From positions 806,001 through 870,000 of the forward strand of contig NZ_PIRO01000001.1 of NCBI RefSeq assembly GCF_003048905.1: a stretch of 64,000 nt of DNA, in the 5' to 3' direction. This document shows, one piece after another, positions 61,962 to 64,000 of the stretch. The DNA is from Campylobacter concisus (GTDB lineage: Bacteria; Campylobacterota; Campylobacteria; Campylobacterales; Campylobacteraceae). Both the position numbers and the translations under genes were made by a program. The notes under the pieces are model-generated. The model had not been told where the DNA came from and ran no database searches. It saw nothing but the letters and a program-made list of their open reading frames with translations. Every line of letters begins with the position of its first letter. Positions within the stretch are counted from its first letter, which is position 1.

Positions 61962-62942
61962 CTAAAAATTTCTAAGCTTAATAAATACTTTTTTTGCAAA
62001 AACAAAAATTTGTGGGAACCCTATAAAAACAGTGCTATATAAAATTTTATAGATTATATTTCTATTGATTTGAAAAACGTATTTTATATTATTTGCTTCT
62101 GGGCATATAGCATTTATTTGTTTTTTAAAATCACTTTCAGAATAATCCAAAGTAAATTTTAAAATAGTAGGAATGTGAAATTTAAAATATTCATCAAAAA
62201 GATCTTTTTGTATCAAAAAATTCTTTACAGCTCTGCTAAAATCAGCAAAATCATCAAGAGCTTTTTTATTATTTGAAAAACTACTAGAAAGCGAATTAGG
62301 ATTTGTTCTATAGTGATAAAATGGTTTTGCAATGTGAGTAATTTTTTTTGCCCAATAAACAAGCTGTAAATTTACAAAACTATCTTCACAGTGTGAAAAA
62401 TATGGAAATTCAACATTTTCATAAAGCTCTCTTTTAACCAATTTATCACACATGGAAACAGAAATTTCATGAGATAAAATAGCTTTTACAAAGTTCAAAT
62501 TAGACTTTGGGTAATTTTTTGTATAAAAAAAACTTTTTACAACGCTTTTTTTATTAAATTCTTTAATATAGTCAAAACAAACTATGTCTGCATAACTTTT
62601 TCTAGCTTCACTCATCAAAGAACTTACCATATCTTTATCGACCCAGTCGTCACTATCTACATGTAAAATGTATTTGCCACTTGATATTTTCAACCCACTT
62701 TTTCTAGCTTGCGGTAAGCCTTCATTTTTTATTTTATTAATGATTTTTACATGGCTTTTTCTATTTGGGTATCTTTCAATAATATCCTTCAAAATTTTCA
62801 TAGAACTATCTGGAGTGCAATCATTTACAAAAATATACTCTATATTGTTATAGTCTTGCTCTAAAAGCGTAGTTGCACATTTTTCTATATATTTCTCCAC
62901 ATTATATATGGGAACTATTATAGAAACACCATAGTCTTTCAT
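61962..62942 (-). CDS. Glycosyltransferase family 2
   Basis: A 326-aa GT-A enzyme. It starts YGVSIIVPIYNVEKYIEKCATTLLEQDYNNIEYIFVND; the DxD-like site is LHVDSDDWVDKDMV, and SHCEDSFVNLQLV carries the ED acceptor motif. A C-terminal region of 110 aa ends with a hydrophobic segment that may contact the membrane. Acts on surface glycan; sugar unknown. Confidence 0.88.
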   Translation of the reverse strand: MKDYGVSIIVPIYNVEKYIEKCATTLLEQDYNNIEYIFVNDCTPDSSMKILKDIIERYPNRKSHVKIINKIKNEGLPQARKSGLKISSGKYILHVDSDDWVDKDMVSSLMSEARKSYADIVCFDYIKEFNKKSVVKSFFYTKNYPKSNLNFVKAILSHEISVSMCDKLVKRELYENVEFPYFSHCEDSFVNLQLVYWAKKITHIAKPFYHYRTNPNSLSSSFSNNKKALDDFADFSRAVKNFLIQKDLFDEYFKFHIPTILKFTLDYSESDFKKQINAICPEANNIKYVFQINRNIIYKILYSTVFIGFPQIFVFAKKVFIKLRNF

Positions 62943-62952
62943 TTATATATCT

Positions 62953-63705
62953 TTATAATTTTCTAAAATTTTTAATAAGTCTTAAAATAAATAGAGTAGT
63001 TTGCACAAATTTATTTTCGCCCATCACCACCTGAACTCTATAAAATTCACAAAGAGCTCCTAACATATCAATACTACTAACTCCATAATTTGAAAATTTA
63101 CCTACAACACTTTTTACAACTTTTATCTTTGCCCCATAATTTGCAGCAGTCAATACAAATAGCTGATCTGCCGCTATTGGAAATTTTCTTGAATAGTAAC
63201 CAAGTTTTTGATGAAGACTTGTGCGGTATATTGAGCCTACAGCATGTCCAGAGATGTAGTGAGCTTGTGCCTTTAGCCATCTTGGTCCACCATTTGGCTC
63301 AATTTTGCCATTATTAGTATCAATACAAGCTGTTATTATGTCTACACCGTCCCCCATGGCTTTCTTATAATCTTTAATAGCATTTGGATAAAGCTCATCA
63401 TCAGCACCGATAACAAGATAGAATTCTCCATTACAAGCTTTTATGCCTCTATTTAAAGCATCATAAATCCCAAAGTCTTCGCCCGAAATTACTTTTATAT
63501 TTATCCCGCCAGTATTTTTTAAAATTTCTAAAGTCTTATCGCTAGACACTCCATCAGAAATGATCCACTCAAAATCTTTATCGACTTGCTCTTGTAGACT
63601 TTTTATTAATCTAGGTAAGAATTTTTCTACATTATAAGTTGCGGTAATTACACTAAGTCTTGTGGGCCTTTCTTCATAATTTTTATAGTAGATATCTTTA
63701 TTCAT
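62953..63705 (-). CDS. Glycosyltransferase family 2 (WcaE-like)
   Basis: A 250-aa GT-A enzyme with LSVITATYNVEKFLPRLIKSLQEQ, EWIISDGVSSDKTLEIL and the metal site GADDELYPNAIKDY. Size and the WLKAQAHYISGHAVGSIYRTSLH segment recall WcaE/WbyO-like enzymes. It overlaps the next upstream gene by 8 nt. Confidence 0.87.
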   Translation of the reverse strand: MNKDIYYKNYEERPTRLSVITATYNVEKFLPRLIKSLQEQVDKDFEWIISDGVSSDKTLEILKNTGGINIKVISGEDFGIYDALNRGIKACNGEFYLVIGADDELYPNAIKDYKKAMGDGVDIITACIDTNNGKIEPNGGPRWLKAQAHYISGHAVGSIYRTSLHQKLGYYSRKFPIAADQLFVLTAANYGAKIKVVKSVVGKFSNYGVSSIDMLGALCEFYRVQVVMGENKFVQTTLFILRLIKNFRKL

Positions 63706-64000
63706 TGGTTTCTTTTAATATGTTATTCACCTCATCAGTCTTATTTAATAATTTTTCTATCAATCTTAATAGATCTTTTGAATAATTATCGAAGCTTAAC
63801 TCTTTATAAAAAAAATCTATGCAAGCTTTATTAATATGCCGAGATGGTTTAAAGTGTTCTAATATAACTGGAATTTCTTCTATACTTTTTATAGAAAAAC
63901 CTAAATTATTCTTTTTAATACTCTCATCCAAAATTTTATTTTTTGTAGTTATAATTGGTAATCCATTTTGCAAATAAGTACTTATTTTCCCAGAAGCTAG
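63698..64000 (-). CDS. Glycosyltransferase C-terminal part (5' end outside window)
   Basis: The frame is open to the right edge; the last codons in the window read LASGKISTYLQNGLPIITTKNK, so the TTG at 63973 is not the true start. GKxSTYLxxGLPII with NNLGFSIKSIEEI is the nucleotide-sugar-binding end of GT-B enzymes, similar to galactofuranosyl- or other sugar transferases. About 100 residues are visible. It overlaps the family 2 gene by 8 nt. Confidence 0.75.
   Translation of the reverse strand, partial: LASGKISTYLQNGLPIITTKNKILDESIKKNNLGFSIKSIEEIPVILEHFKPSRHINKACIDFFYKELSFDNYSKDLLRLIEKLLNKTDEVNNILKETNE

Noticed and set aside
1-64000. CRISPR array
   Set aside because: No set of regularly spaced repeats of 20-50 bp with unique spacers was found, and no cas gene is present. 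The 18-bp repeats at 1754-1792 are only two and almost adjacent.

Overview
The window looks like a chromosomal segment of an epsilonproteobacterium of the genus Campylobacter, most like C. concisus. The evidence is AT-rich DNA, gene order comparable to C. jejuni (comM-def-clpP-tig-folE-fliI, prfA-rpsT, glmM-lspA-hemJ, thrS-infC), tight 4-bp gene overlaps, and frequent TTG/GTG starts. The genus call is inference from synteny and composition; no database search was possible.

Layout. (1) 1-1799: the right end of a mobile island inserted inside comM. It carries a 5'-complete, 3'-truncated gene for a restriction-endonuclease-like/NACHT NTPase (an NLR-like candidate defence protein) and ends in two 18-bp direct repeats and a TGT terminus abutting the broken comM. 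(2) 1.8-8.2 kb: comM', def, a degenerate GGDEF protein, clpP, tig, folE, fliI. (3) 8.8-14.7 kb: operon of lipoprotein, nfo, FadL-type channel, acyl-CoA ligase and AAA+ ATPase. (4) 14.8-24.3 kb: tRNA-Glu, mntP, DUF4197, DMT exporter, methyltransferase, thioesterase, then a Fur-family (Zur-like) gene divergent from a zinc-uptake operon (znuA, DUF1007-NicO fusion, znuC, znuB) and a MATE pump. (5) 24.4-30.5 kb: prepilin-like protein, di-haem peroxidase coupled to a PAS/GGDEF/EAL protein, xth, dgkA, HTH, a flavocytochrome c relic and a molbindin. (6) 30.8-37.1 kb: prfA, rpsT, glmM, lspA, TM2 protein, hemJ, secreted protein, biotin carboxylase. (7) 37.7-48.3 kb: an integrated phage-like element. (8) 48.4-58.6 kb: SMI1/KNR4 protein, gdhA, decayed repeats, infC, thrS, ybaK, ung, FMN protein, rarA. 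(9) 58.7-64.0 kb: AGCS symporter, tRNA-Val, a cytochrome relic, and glycosyltransferases running off the right edge.

The most unusual region is the 10.6-kb element. All genes lie on the minus strand: an IS110/Piv-like DEDD recombinase, a small HTH protein, a 151-aa protein, a rolling-circle-type replication initiator, about ten proteins without recognisable relatives, two structured non-coding stretches, and a complete lysis cassette (Rz-like, Rz1-like lipoprotein, holin-like, M15 endolysin-like). No ORF in it carries a Walker A motif, so there is no Zot/pI or packaging ATPase, and I saw no tail genes and no microvirus-sized capsid gene. My inference is a small, lytic, tailless, probably ssDNA phage that integrates with an IS110-type recombinase. 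The recombinase has a strongly folded, roughly 200-nt upstream region that could encode a bridge-type RNA.

Several decayed genes mark turnover: a PQQ-like propeller relic beside the phage, a flavocytochrome c C-terminus, a CxxCH cytochrome relic next to tRNA-Val, and a half-copy of the SMI1/KNR4 gene on the far side of gdhA.
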